Positions 7,437 to 16,284 of a stretch of 64,000 nt of DNA are shown here, one piece after another. The DNA comes from Cetobacterium sp050033475 (GTDB lineage: Bacteria; Fusobacteriota; Fusobacteriia; Fusobacteriales; Fusobacteriaceae): positions 1,488,001-1,552,000 of the forward strand of contig NZ_CP188319.1 in the NCBI RefSeq assembly GCF_050033475.1. The letters run 5' to 3'. Position 1 is the stretch's first letter. The number at the start of each line of letters is the position of its first letter. The translations under genes and the position numbers were made by a program. The notes under the pieces were generated by a model. The model did not search any database. It was not told the origin of the DNA and saw nothing but the letters and a program-made list of their open reading frames with translations.

Positions 7437-8807
7437 ATGGAAATGATTAGAGTTCAAGAAATAATTCTTGAAAATTTTAAAAATATTGAACGGGGATCTA
7501 TAGAATTTGGAAGTATTAATAATATGGAAGATTTTTTTGAAGAAAGTAAAATATTAGGAATTTATGGTCAGAATGGTTCTGGAAAAACTTCAATTATTGA
7601 AGGAATGGAAATTATAAAATTATTATTAAGCGGGGATAAATTACCACATAATACTTTAGATTTTATATCTAAAGGGAAAGATAATATGACTATTACAATA
7701 ACTCTTTTAGTTGAAAATGAACATATTATAAAATTATTAGAATATAGTGTTAACATTTCTAAAAAATTAAGTTTATTAGATGATAAAGAAATCTTAATTC
7801 CTGAAATTTCAGAAATTTTAAAATTAAAAGAATATAAAGATGACTCTTGGACTAGAAAAAAGATTTTAATACAAACATCTGGGAAAAATATAAAACCTAT
7901 AGGAATTTCTCAAAATTTAGATTTGATAGAATTAACTGTGGCTAAAAAACTTAGTGAAAAATCAAATTCTTCTTTTATATTCTCAAATGATTTGATAGAA
8001 CTAATTATAAAAAATAAAAGTTATTTTAAAGAATTAATTGAAAATATTAACTTTTTAAAAAAATATGGAAAAAGAAACTTATATATAATTAACAACAGAG
8101 AAATTTCTTTAATAAATACTAATATAATGATTCCATTAAATTTTAGATACGAGGAAAATAATTCAATCTCTCAAGGAGTTATTCCTATATATTTAAATGA
8201 ATCAACATTTTTAAAAAATAAGGAATTTAAAATAATTCAAGGAGTTATTGAAAAGATGAATATTGCTTTAGAATCTTTAATTCCTAATTTAAACATAAAT
8301 ATTATAGAGTTAGAAAAGGGATTAACTAAAAATATGGAAGAAGGAGTTTATATTAAATTAACTTCTAAAAAAGGAGATTTAGAAATCCCTTTAGAATATG
8401 AGTCTGATGGAATAAAGAAAATTGTTTCTATTTTAGGAACTCTAATTGCTACCTATAATGATCCAAATTTTAATTTATTTATAGATGAATTTGATGCCAC
8501 TATCTTTGAATATTTACTCGGAGAGATTCTTCAAATTATGGAAAAATTTGCACAGGGACAACTTGTTTTTACTTCTCATAATCTTAGACCTTTAGAAGTT
8601 TTAGAACCAAGACATTTAAGATTTACAATAACAGATTCAAATAATAAATATATAAAGATTCCAAATGTAAAAGCAACTAATAATTTACGAAATATTTATT
8701 TCAAAGAAATATTTTTAGATGAAAAAAAATTAGGATTATATAAAGGAAACAGTAATAGTAAAATTAGAAAATCATTTTCTCGTGCTGGAGGTATTCTTCA
8801 TGGGTAA
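7437..8807 (+). CDS. AAA-family (ABC/SMC-like) ATPase of a two-gene module
   Basis: 456 residues. Walker A is GQNGSGKT at residues 44-51. YESDGIKKIV (about 321-330) is in the signature position. Walker B is LFIDEFD (about 345-351), followed by a switch region TSHNLRP. The plan matches AAA_15/AAA_21 ATPases used in OLD, RloA, AbiL and PARIS-type defence systems, where the ATPase controls a TOPRIM or other effector. The next gene encodes such a TOPRIM-like protein and overlaps by 8 bases. The pair has its own promoter and terminators. Codons are more A-rich than in neighbouring core genes, suggesting acquisition. Defence is inferred from architecture; the exact system is not recognised. Confidence 0.75.
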   Translation: MEMIRVQEIILENFKNIERGSIEFGSINNMEDFFEESKILGIYGQNGSGKTSIIEGMEIIKLLLSGDKLPHNTLDFISKGKDNMTITITLLVENEHIIKLLEYSVNISKKLSLLDDKEILIPEISEILKLKEYKDDSWTRKKILIQTSGKNIKPIGISQNLDLIELTVAKKLSEKSNSSFIFSNDLIELIIKNKSYFKELIENINFLKKYGKRNLYIINNREISLINTNIMIPLNFRYEENNSISQGVIPIYLNESTFLKNKEFKIIQGVIEKMNIALESLIPNLNINIIELEKGLTKNMEEGVYIKLTSKKGDLEIPLEYESDGIKKIVSILGTLIATYNDPNFNLFIDEFDATIFEYLLGEILQIMEKFAQGQLVFTSHNLRPLEVLEPRHLRFTITDSNNKYIKIPNVKATNNLRNIYFKEIFLDEKKLGLYKGNSNSKIRKSFSRAGGILHG

Positions 8808-9486
8808 TGTTATTGTAGTTTTAGTGGAAGGAATTACTGATCAAATTTCTTTAGAAAGTGTCATTGAAGATATTTTTTCAAAATATAAAATAAATTTTTA
8901 TCTATTTGAAGGAGATATAACAACAAGAACAGGAATTACTCCTTCAAATATTAAAAAAAATATTGGAGATTTTATAAATTATGAAATAAAGAAAAAAGGA
9001 TTATCAGGAAAAGATATAAAAGAGGTTATCCATATAGTTGATACTGATGGGGCTTTTTGTAAAGAAGAATATATGGAAATAGGTGATGTTAAAAAATTTT
9101 ATTACACAGAAGATAAAATTATAGCCAAAAATATTAATGATATAAAAATTAGAAATGAACATAAAACATTAAATTTGAATGCTCTTATTAACATGGATAA
9201 AATTCTAAGAAATGTTCCTTATAAAATATATTATTTTTCATCTAATTTAGAACACGTATTTCATAACTGCCTAAATTTAAACTCTGAAACAAAAAGAAAA
9301 TTAGCCAATGAACTAGAAGATAGATTTGAAGAAAATCCTAATCTTTTTTTAGAAATAATAAATTCTCAAAATATAAAAGCTCCTGGAAATTATGAAGAAT
9401 CTTGGAAATATTTAAAATTAAATAACAATTCTTTAAAAAGAGCTAGTAATTTACATTTATACTTTCTAGAGAAAAAAATCATTTAA
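8800..9486 (+). CDS. TOPRIM-like putative effector nuclease, partner of the ATPase
   Basis: Start chosen at ATG 8800, eight bases after GGAGG (8787-8791); a GTG at 8782 lies before that site. The 228 residues open with VIVVLVEGITDQ, the VEG-x-x-D motif I of TOPRIM domains, and HIVDTDGAF (about residues 82-90) gives the DxD motif. FSSNLEHVFHN (about residues 147-157) could supply a further acidic residue, as in OLD-type nucleases. The C-terminal part (ESWKYLK, NSLKRASNL) looks conserved and helical but I cannot name it. The 8-base overlap with the ATPase gene implies coupled synthesis. The nuclease role is inference. Confidence 0.65.
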   Translation: MGNVIVVLVEGITDQISLESVIEDIFSKYKINFYLFEGDITTRTGITPSNIKKNIGDFINYEIKKKGLSGKDIKEVIHIVDTDGAFCKEEYMEIGDVKKFYYTEDKIIAKNINDIKIRNEHKTLNLNALINMDKILRNVPYKIYYFSSNLEHVFHNCLNLNSETKRKLANELEDRFEENPNLFLEIINSQNIKAPGNYEESWKYLKLNNNSLKRASNLHLYFLEKKII

Positions 9487-9570
9487 AAACTACATTTTTT
9501 ACAGTTACTTTTATACCACTAAGAGATAAAATTACCTTTATAATTAAAATTATTACTAATATAAAAATAT

Positions 9571-9592
9571 AATTATTAAATGTAATTTAACT
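9571..9592 (+). repeat. 22-base intergenic repeat, copy A
   Basis: Identical over 22 bases to 23106-23127. It lies just before a terminator, as the other exact copy does. Confidence 0.6.
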
Positions 9593-9604
9593 TTATTTTT
9601 TAAT

Positions 9605-9640
9605 AAAAAAACCTCAGAATTTAATTATTCTGGGGTTTTT
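9605..9640. terminator. Bidirectional terminator
   Basis: AAAAACCTCAGAAT pairs with ATTCTGGGGTTTTT (9627-9640). It serves the TOPRIM gene and the opposing CGAxxG gene. Confidence 0.85.
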
Positions 9641-9646
9641 CATCAA

Positions 9647-10108
9647 TTAATCGATATTTTTTATACCTAATTCTCTAACTATTATTTTTGCTGCTGTTTC
9701 TGCTACTTCTCCTGTGAAAGAGATACATTGATTTTTATGTTCTCCTGAACCCATGTCCATTCCCTTAGTATGAACACTACAACATAGTACTCTATGATTT
9801 TTTCTAAACTCTTCCTGTAATTCATTGGCAAGTTCTAGAGTTCTATTTACTTTAGGATCTCCTCCCTTAGTTCTTCCGAAAAAGTAACCAATAACAATTA
9901 CTCCTCCAGCAACTGCTCCACATAAACATTTTGATCTTCCAATTCCAACTGGAAATCCAGATGCCATGGCAATCATTTCCTCGGGCATATCCAATTTGAA
10001 ATTATCTCTAATTGAAGCAACTATTGCTTCGGAACAGAAAAATAGTCCCTGTCTATATAATTCCTCTGCATCTTCTCTAATTTTTTTTATACTAACTTCA
10101 GTTACCAT
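9647..10108 (-). CDS. C_GCAxxG_C_C family putative redox protein
   Basis: 153 residues with the family pattern: Cys in FFCSEAI (about residue 25), CLCGAVAGG (about 61-69) containing the CGAxxG motif, a Cys pair in RVLCCSVH (about 109), and a late Cys in NQCISF. Members are small, probably redox-active or metal-binding proteins of unknown reaction, often beside transport or iron-sulfur genes. The ATG follows AGGAGGGA. It is monocistronic, with terminators on both sides. Its neighbour is the encapsulin operon, also linked to redox stress in other bacteria; no functional tie is proven. Confidence 0.8.
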   Translation of the reverse strand: MVTEVSIKKIREDAEELYRQGLFFCSEAIVASIRDNFKLDMPEEMIAMASGFPVGIGRSKCLCGAVAGGVIVIGYFFGRTKGGDPKVNRTLELANELQEEFRKNHRVLCCSVHTKGMDMGSGEHKNQCISFTGEVAETAAKIIVRELGIKNID

Positions 10109-10146
10109 AAATCCCTCCTCTAAAAAACACTCTACTTTCAGTATAT

Positions 10147-10178
10147 AAAAAAACCTCTAGAATTACTAGAGGTTTTTT
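10147..10178 (-). terminator. Terminator of the encapsulin operon
   Basis: AAAAAACCTCTAG, AATTA, CTAGAGGTTTTTT, downstream of the encapsulin gene on the minus strand. Confidence 0.85.
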
Positions 10179-10213
10179 AAGTAAGTTGATTTTATTAAAA
10201 ATTTTCTTTATTT

Positions 10214-11008
10214 TTATTTATCGAATACTACAACTAATGTAGGATCAGTTACTCTAAATGTAAATGTTAAAGTAACATATAACTTAACTTCTTTTTCATT
10301 ATGTTCTTGGTAACCGATTGAGTAATCTTGTCCAACTGTTAATTCAATATTTTCATTGTTGTGAGGAAGTAAAATTGCTCCCTTTAAGAATTTACTAACA
10401 ATTACTTTTCCTTTGTGAAGTATAGATTTTATAACACCCATAAAATCTGAAACTTCAGTTATAGAAAGAAGTCTTGTATAAATTTCTTCACTTACAACTA
10501 AATCATAAGATCCTTCTCCAGCAAATGAATCTCTTAAAGATAAAACAGCTTTACTTAAGTTTCCTAAAATTTCTCCAGCTGTTGTTCCAAGAGTCATATG
10601 ATTGTGATCTGTTGATTTAGTTAATCCTAAAATACATGCCTCATCTAATCCTGAGTAAACTGCATTTTCTGAAAATTCAACAGTTTTTAAAATTGCTTGC
10701 TCTAAAGATGATAAATCTATATCTTTAGCTCCTCTACTGATGTTATCCATTTCCCATCTGTTTAAAGTGAAATTATTTCTTACTTCAACTAAAGGTAACA
10801 TTTGATTAATTCCATAGTTAACTCCGTTTGATTCTTTAACTGCTAATCTTCCAACGTTTACAGCTTTGAATCCGAATCCCATTGGTCCATTCATTTTAGC
10901 AAATTTTCTAACTGATAATGTTGAAGTTAAAACTTCCTTTGCTCTGTCATCTATTGCTTCCCACGCATCTCTTGATAATGGTGCTAATTCTCTTTTTAAA
11001 AAATCCAT
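10214..11008 (-). CDS. Family 1 encapsulin shell protein
   Basis: 264 residues with the HK97-fold encapsulin hallmarks: N-terminus MDFLKRELAPLSRDAWEAID, then PMGFGFKAVNVGR, VEVRNNFTLNRWEMDNI, a central domain with Y-SGLDEACILGL, and the C-terminal TVGQDYSIGYQEH and VTDPTLVV. Monomers assemble into an icosahedral protein compartment in the cytoplasm. The gene directly upstream in the operon encodes an encapsulated ferritin with a C-terminal targeting tail, so the compartment probably mineralises iron. ATG follows GGAGGG. Length is normal for the family. Confidence 0.95.
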   Translation of the reverse strand: MDFLKRELAPLSRDAWEAIDDRAKEVLTSTLSVRKFAKMNGPMGFGFKAVNVGRLAVKESNGVNYGINQMLPLVEVRNNFTLNRWEMDNISRGAKDIDLSSLEQAILKTVEFSENAVYSGLDEACILGLTKSTDHNHMTLGTTAGEILGNLSKAVLSLRDSFAGEGSYDLVVSEEIYTRLLSITEVSDFMGVIKSILHKGKVIVSKFLKGAILLPHNNENIELTVGQDYSIGYQEHNEKEVKLYVTLTFTFRVTDPTLVVVFDK

Positions 11009-11067
11009 AATAATTCCCTCCTAATTGGTTTTGGCAGTATAATTTTTTCTAGTAGTTCAAGTTATAA

Positions 11068-11418
11068 TTATTTAAGATCTCCAAGATTTAAAGATCCTGA
11101 GCATGAGCAATCATTTGAGTCTGCTCCATCTTCTTCAATTTCAACTATTGATTTTTTAGTGAATAAATATTTTTTCATATTTTCATCTAAAGTATCTACA
11201 TTTCTTCTTAGCCATTCAAAAATCATTGTAGCATGTTCCATCTCTTCATTCATGTTGTGACGAAGTAATTTTTTTAACTCCTCATCTGTACAAACATCAA
11301 CTCTTTGATCGTACCATTCTATAGCTTCAATTTCCTCGATTAAACTTTCGTAGGCTCTTGTTCTTTCTCTCGCTTCTCTACTTAGTGCTTTTGTTGGTTC
11401 TGCTTGTGGACTTGGCAT
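11068..11418 (-). CDS. Encapsulated ferritin-like protein (EncFtn cargo)
   Basis: 116 residues. The helical core has EEIEAIEWYDQRV (about residues 27-39) and NMNEEMEHATM (about 55-65), giving the Glu and Glu-x-x-His iron ligands of EncFtn ferroxidases. The tail after about residue 103, GSLNLGDLK, matches the cargo-loading peptide that docks to the encapsulin interior. DCSCS before it is a possible metal-binding or redox patch. In the family the decameric enzyme oxidises Fe2+ inside the shell, allowing iron storage and lower oxidative damage. It is first in the operon, 59 bases upstream of encapsulin, with a GGAGG ribosome site and a TATAAT-like box near 11447-11455. Confidence 0.94.
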   Translation of the reverse strand: MPSPQAEPTKALSREARERTRAYESLIEEIEAIEWYDQRVDVCTDEELKKLLRHNMNEEMEHATMIFEWLRRNVDTLDENMKKYLFTKKSIVEIEEDGADSNDCSCSGSLNLGDLK

Positions 11419-11497
11419 AATCCGTACCTCCTGTATTTTTTATCTATTATATTATATCCATTAACTTTTAAATTCCTTCTTTTTTTGTAAAAATTAT

Positions 11498-11526
11498 AAA
11501 AAAAGAGAGAAGTTTGACTTCTCTCT
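11498..11526 (-). terminator. Terminator of nagBA
   Basis: On the minus strand AGAGAGAAGT, CAA, ACTTCTCTCT, then a run of T. Confidence 0.85.
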
Positions 11527-11549
11527 AATTAACTATTTGAAATCATTTC

Positions 11550-12692
11550 TTATTTAACAAGGTTTCCCTTAGCAAATACATGAACAACTTCTAATTTATG
11601 ATTTAATATTAAAATATCTGCCATAAATCCAGGTTGTAATCTTCCATATTTATTATCTAAAGAAACTGCCTTTGCTGGATAAAGAGTTGCCATTCTAATT
11701 GCCTCTTCCTTAGTTACTCCAACATATTTTACTAAGTTTCTTACTCCAGCATCCATAGTTAGAGCAGAACCACCTAAAGTTCCATCTTCACCAAAACATT
11801 TTCCATCCTTATGGTAAACTTTATTTCCTTCGAAATAGAAATATTCCATATCTGTTCCCACTGGAGAAACAGCATCTGTTACAAGATATAATCTATCTCC
11901 CATAATTCTATGAGCTATTCTAACTGAAGCATAATCTGAATGCATTCCATCAACAATTATTCCAGCTTTAATATCCATATCTAAAACTGCTCCCGCTGCT
12001 CCAGGTTCTCTGTGAGCAAATGAAGACATTCCATTATATAAATGAGTTGCTAAGGAAATTCCAAATATTTTTTTCTCTTCAACTTCCTTATAAGTTGCAT
12101 TTGTATGTCCTAAGGCAACTTTAATTCCAGATTTTGCAAGGGTACTGATGTACTCTCCACTGATATTTTCTGGTGCAACAGTTATTATTGTTGTGGCCTT
12201 AGTTCCAGCTTCAACAATTTTATTTAACATTCTTTCATCCATTTTTCTTATGAATTTTGGATTATGAATTCCTTTTTTCTTAACAGAAATATATGGCCCT
12301 TCAATATGTAATCCAAGAACACCGATATCTTCCTTGTCTTCCATATTACCCACTAATTCAAGAGCCTTCTCTATATTCTCATCTCCAGTTGTAATTAAAG
12401 TTGGAGTAAAAGAAGTACATCCATATTTTAAATTTGTTCTATTCATAATTTCCAAAGTTTCTCTTGTTACAGAGTCGTTAAATAGAACTCCACCACATCC
12501 ATTAATTTGTAGATCCATATATCCTGGAGTTACATACCCACCCATGGCATCAATAACTTCAACACCGGCATATCTCTCCTCTAATTCTTCTGTAGAAATT
12601 ATATTTACTATTTCTTTTCCTTCAAATAATAAAACCTTATTTTCTAAAAACTTGTCCCCATCAAATATTTTTCCATTTACTATAGCCTTCAT
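11550..12692 (-). CDS. nagA: N-acetylglucosamine-6-phosphate deacetylase
   Basis: 380 residues of the amidohydrolase fold. HIEGPYIS (about residue 125), the metal-ligand region VALGHTNATY and LATHLYNGMSSF, and the catalytic LVTDAVSP are all present. It removes acetate from GlcNAc-6-phosphate, feeding NagB. It follows nagB after 6 bases with ribosome site AAGGGAG inside the nagB end, so the two are one operon. ATG at 12692 fits family length. A hairpin terminator follows. Confidence 0.96.
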   Translation of the reverse strand: MKAIVNGKIFDGDKFLENKVLLFEGKEIVNIISTEELEERYAGVEVIDAMGGYVTPGYMDLQINGCGGVLFNDSVTRETLEIMNRTNLKYGCTSFTPTLITTGDENIEKALELVGNMEDKEDIGVLGLHIEGPYISVKKKGIHNPKFIRKMDERMLNKIVEAGTKATTIITVAPENISGEYISTLAKSGIKVALGHTNATYKEVEEKKIFGISLATHLYNGMSSFAHREPGAAGAVLDMDIKAGIIVDGMHSDYASVRIAHRIMGDRLYLVTDAVSPVGTDMEYFYFEGNKVYHKDGKCFGEDGTLGGSALTMDAGVRNLVKYVGVTKEEAIRMATLYPAKAVSLDNKYGRLQPGFMADILILNHKLEVVHVFAKGNLVK

Positions 12693-12698
12693 TGTCCA

Positions 12699-13532
12699 CT
12701 ACGCTCCCTTAACTTCTTTGTATAGTTCCTCTATTAATTTATCAGTATCTAAGTTTTTACCTTCTATATCTTTGAAGTATCTATAAGTTCCAACTTTTAA
12801 CTCAGCACAAGCTGCTTCGTCAGAAACAATGATTCCCTTTGGATGTAATTGTAGAGCACTTACTGTCCACATGTGATTTACACCTTGCTCCACAGCATTG
12901 TGTAAAGCTCTAGCTTTATTATGACCATTTACCATAATTAAAACTTCCTTAGCATCTAAAATAGTTCCAACTCCTACAGTTAATGCTAATGTAGGTACCT
13001 TAGCAATATCTCCACCGAAGAATCTTGCATTGGCAATAATTGTATCCATTGTTAATTCCTTATCTCTAGTTCTAGAAGATAAAGATGATCCTGGCTCATT
13101 GAAGGCAATATGTCCATCTGGTCCTATTCCACCTAGGAATAAATCTATTCCTCCAACTTCCTTTATTTTATTTTCGTATCTCTCACACTCAGCCTTATAA
13201 TCAGCAGCAAGTCCGTTTAAGATATTTATATTTTCTTTCTTTATATCTATATGGTTAAAAAAGTTATGATACATATAGTAATGATAACTTTGATCATTCT
13301 CTGGAGATAGACCAACATACTCATCCATGTTGAAAGTAACAACATTTTCAAAGGAAATTATTCCATCCTTACAGAATTGAATTAATCTTTTATACATAGC
13401 AAGTGGAGTTCCACCTGTTGGTAATCCTAATACAAATGGCTTCTCTGGAGTTGGTTTAGCTTCTATTAATTTCTTAGCTACATATACCGCAGCCCAATCG
13501 CCTATATTTTTGTCAGTTATTATCACTCTCAT
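12699..13532 (-). CDS. nagB: Glucosamine-6-phosphate deaminase
   Basis: 277 residues. LGLPTGGTPLAMYK (phosphate loop), FNMDEYVGL with the catalytic Asp, and GIGPDGHIAFNEPGSS with the catalytic His match NagB. It converts glucosamine-6-phosphate to fructose-6-phosphate and ammonia. First gene of nagBA. A promoter lies at 13572-13600. The RpiR-type regulator at 14514 is a plausible controller. The C-terminal extension beyond the classical 266 residues is minor. Confidence 0.97.
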   Translation of the reverse strand: MRVIITDKNIGDWAAVYVAKKLIEAKPTPEKPFVLGLPTGGTPLAMYKRLIQFCKDGIISFENVVTFNMDEYVGLSPENDQSYHYYMYHNFFNHIDIKKENINILNGLAADYKAECERYENKIKEVGGIDLFLGGIGPDGHIAFNEPGSSLSSRTRDKELTMDTIIANARFFGGDIAKVPTLALTVGVGTILDAKEVLIMVNGHNKARALHNAVEQGVNHMWTVSALQLHPKGIIVSDEAACAELKVGTYRYFKDIEGKNLDTDKLIEELYKEVKGA

Positions 13533-13571
13533 ACTTTGTGTCCCCCTTAATTATATTACTATCTAATATAG

Positions 13572-13600
13572 AACATATCATTTCTAGGTTTAAAAGTCAA
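13572..13600 (-). promoter_or_regulatory. Promoter of nagBA
   Basis: On the minus strand TTGACT (13595-13600), 17 bases, TATGTT (13572-13577). Confidence 0.5.
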
Positions 13601-13623
13601 TGTTTTTTTAATTCTTAAATGAA

Positions 13624-14475
13624 TTAATTCTTTGAATTTTTATTACAAATATGTTTCTTCATTATATATGGTAAACTTTCTAGCATATGACTTGGATTAA
13701 CACAGTACATATTTTCCGATAAGATGTCCCCTGTTAATCCATGCAAATATACAGCTAGTAATGTTGCCCTTAGTGTACAGTATCCTTGTCCTGCAAAGGA
13801 AGCAATCATTCCACATAAAACGTCTCCCATTCCACCGTTTGCCATGGCACTATTACCAGTTGTATTTACATAAATTTCATTTCCATCTGTGATGATGGTT
13901 CTATGATCCTTTAAAACTAGAATCACATTGTGTTTTCTTGCAAAATCAAAGGCATATTCAAATTTATGTTTTTTTAATTCATCAATTGAAACTCCTGTTA
14001 ATTTTGAAAATTCTCCGTAATGAGGTGTTAATACAGTTGGACATAATCTTTTTTCTAGAATTTTTAAATCCTTCGCTAACATTGTAAGTCCATCTGCATC
14101 TATTATTAGAGGAGAGGATCCACAAACTGTTATTTTTTTTAAAATATCATAGTTTCTTGGATTATCTCCCACTCCTGGACCAAAGGCTATGGATGTAGCT
14201 CTGTCCAACATCTGTCTCACATGGGATATTTGCTCAATGGATATCATCATAGGTTCATTTAGTTTTATTTCCAATTCCTCCATTACATCCTGGTGAGTTC
14301 CTAGAGTAACAAGACCTGATCCAGTTCTCACAGCTGCCAAGGCTGCAAAGTATGCAGCCCCTGTGAATCCTTTGCTTCCTGCCACAACAAAGGTATGACC
14401 ATAATCTCCCTTGTAACCATCCATTTCTCTAGGAATATAGATTTCTTTTATTAATTCTTCATTTACTTCGATCAT
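13624..14475 (-). CDS. nnrD: ADP-dependent NAD(P)H-hydrate dehydratase
   Basis: 283 residues of the ribokinase-like NnrD/CARKD fold. HTFVVAGSKGFTGAA at the N-terminus, AFGPGVGDN, IIDADGLT, VLTPHYGEF and GNSAMANGGMGDVLCGMIA with the catalytic Asp are diagnostic. It dehydrates damaged NAD(P)HX back to NAD(P)H. The N-terminal epimerase domain (NnrE) present in many bifunctional homologues is absent, so the epimerase must be encoded elsewhere. It lies 38 bases after the RpiR-type regulator on the same strand, so they may be cotranscribed. Confidence 0.93.
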   Translation of the reverse strand: MIEVNEELIKEIYIPREMDGYKGDYGHTFVVAGSKGFTGAAYFAALAAVRTGSGLVTLGTHQDVMEELEIKLNEPMMISIEQISHVRQMLDRATSIAFGPGVGDNPRNYDILKKITVCGSSPLIIDADGLTMLAKDLKILEKRLCPTVLTPHYGEFSKLTGVSIDELKKHKFEYAFDFARKHNVILVLKDHRTIITDGNEIYVNTTGNSAMANGGMGDVLCGMIASFAGQGYCTLRATLLAVYLHGLTGDILSENMYCVNPSHMLESLPYIMKKHICNKNSKN

Positions 14476-14513
14476 TGCAATGACTCCTCATACTATTTTG
14501 GTTTTTGGTTTTT

Positions 14514-15374
14514 TTATTTTATTTTCATATCCTTTACCATTTCCAAAGCATTACCTATATATTTTTCAGCCAAGGTTTTATTTCTTTGTATAAGTTTTAC
14601 ATAAATCATGTCAATGACAGTCAATTGAGCTATCCTTGAAGATAAAGCTGTCGATCTAAAATTGTTTTTTTCTGAAGCTATTGCTAATTTCACATCTCCC
14701 AAGTCACTTACAGGGTTTGGTGAAAATTTAGTTAAAGTTATAATTTTTACACCTCTCCTCTTGGGCTCCTTCAATAAATTATATATATCTAGAGACTTCC
14801 CACTTAAGGAAACAACAAATACAACATCATCCTTTTCTATTGTAGAAAAATTTGAAAATTGAATATGTGAGTCACTTTCGAAAATTGCCATTTTTCCGAT
14901 TTCTAATAGTTTATAATAGAAGTCCCTAGCTGCTATACCAGAGAACCCACCTCCTAAAATAAATATTTTTCTAGCTCTATCCAATTCCTTTACTGCTTCA
15001 TCCAAGGCTTCAAAGTCTAAAAGTTTTAAAGTATCCTCTATGGTTTTTATATTTTCATAAGCTACTTTTTTACTTGTATCCTCTGTGCTATCGTCGGCCT
15101 TTATTTCCTCATGAATTATATTTATATTATTTTCAACCTCTTGTTTTCCTATGTCGCTACTTAAGGCTATTTTAAACTCTGGAAAACCAGAAAATCCAAG
15201 TTTTTTTGAAAATCTAACTATGGATGCTTGGCTTACCCCACATTTTTTCCCCAGTTCATAAGTATTTAGCAATTTAACTTCCTCTAGATTTTTTTCAATA
15301 TACTGTGATATTTTAATCTCTCTGTCTGTGAATTGCTCCCTTATTTCCGATATTTTTAATAAAACATTACCCAT
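14514..15374 (-). CDS. MurR/RpiR family transcriptional regulator
   Basis: 286 residues. The N-terminal HTH_6 domain reads LNTYELGKKCGVSQASIVRFSKKLGFSGFPEFK (about residues 37-69, helix-turn-helix within). The C-terminal SIS sugar-phosphate domain has IFILGGGFSG and DVVFVVSLSGKS. Such regulators sense phosphosugars. Proximity to nagBA makes amino-sugar control likely but unproven. The start overlaps the yhcC-like stop by 8 bases, indicating a transcript queH, yhcC-like, rpiR-like, nnrD. Confidence 0.9.
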   Translation of the reverse strand: MGNVLLKISEIREQFTDREIKISQYIEKNLEEVKLLNTYELGKKCGVSQASIVRFSKKLGFSGFPEFKIALSSDIGKQEVENNINIIHEEIKADDSTEDTSKKVAYENIKTIEDTLKLLDFEALDEAVKELDRARKIFILGGGFSGIAARDFYYKLLEIGKMAIFESDSHIQFSNFSTIEKDDVVFVVSLSGKSLDIYNLLKEPKRRGVKIITLTKFSPNPVSDLGDVKLAIASEKNNFRSTALSSRIAQLTVIDMIYVKLIQRNKTLAEKYIGNALEMVKDMKIK

Positions 15375-16284
15375 TCGCCTTTCTCCCCTGAAAAGTTTGT
15401 CTCTCTTTTATTCTTTTGTGAATACCATTTAATACTGCTCTTTTGTTCAAACTCCATAATGGTTCAATTAAATCTTCCTTTTTTCCATCTCCTGTAAGTC
15501 TATGAATAACCATTTCTGAATTTAGAACTTCCAATATATCTACCACATAATCTATATATTCCTCCATGGAAAATACTTTAAATGGATTTTTTTCATAATA
15601 CTTAGCTAGAGCTGTATTTTTTAAAATATGTAAAAGATGAATTTTAATTCCCCATGATCCAAGAGAGTTTACCAATTTAGCTGCTTCAAGAGTTCCCCTT
15701 TCTCTCTCCTCTGGTAAACCAATAATTAAATGTGTTACAAACTTAATATTTCTTTCCTTAAGCCTTTGTGCACTACTCACATATACCCCTAAGTTATACC
15801 CTCTATTTATAATTTTGGCAACCCCTTCATCAATTGTTTGTAATCCAAGCTCTACCCAAAGAAAATATTTTTCATTTATTTCACTTAAAAGATTTAAAAC
15901 ATCCTCTGGTAAACAATCAGGTCTTGTTCCTATGGCCAAGCCCATAACCCTTGGATGATTTAAAGCTTCATAAAAAACCTTTCTTAGATATTCCACCTCT
16001 CCATAGGTATTTGTAAAATTTTGAAAATAAGCAATAACCTTTCCCTCAGGAAACTTTTTACTTATAAGTTCTAACTGATCTTCTATCTGTTCTTCAATGG
16101 ATTTCATTCTATTTCCTGCAAAATCTCCACTTCCAGCTTCACTACAAAATAGGCAACCTCCCTTGGCAACCTTCCCATCTCTATTGGGACAGGTAAACCC
16201 TCCATCCAAGGATACCTTATAAATCTTCTCTTGGAAAGTATCCTTGAAATAGTCATTTAATGTATAAATTTTATTTTGATTCAT
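15367..16284 (-). CDS. TIGR01212 family (YhcC-like) radical SAM protein
   Basis: 305 residues. The N-terminal cluster Cys are C32 (TCPNRDG), C44 and C47 (GGCLFCSEAGSG), the spacing of the YhcC family rather than the classical CxxxCxxC. IGTRPDCLPEDV and LGLQTIDE are family blocks, and HLIIGLPEE contributes to the SAM-binding barrel. The function is not established. It overlaps queH upstream (14 bases) and the RpiR-type regulator downstream, so it is translationally coupled in this operon. Confidence 0.9.
   Translation of the reverse strand: MNQNKIYTLNDYFKDTFQEKIYKVSLDGGFTCPNRDGKVAKGGCLFCSEAGSGDFAGNRMKSIEEQIEDQLELISKKFPEGKVIAYFQNFTNTYGEVEYLRKVFYEALNHPRVMGLAIGTRPDCLPEDVLNLLSEINEKYFLWVELGLQTIDEGVAKIINRGYNLGVYVSSAQRLKERNIKFVTHLIIGLPEERERGTLEAAKLVNSLGSWGIKIHLLHILKNTALAKYYEKNPFKVFSMEEYIDYVVDILEVLNSEMVIHRLTGDGKKEDLIEPLWSLNKRAVLNGIHKRIKERQTFQGRKANG

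Noticed and set aside
9647..10108. Selenocysteine codon in the CGAxxG protein
   Set aside because: All cysteine positions are encoded by Cys codons and the frame ends in a normal stop.
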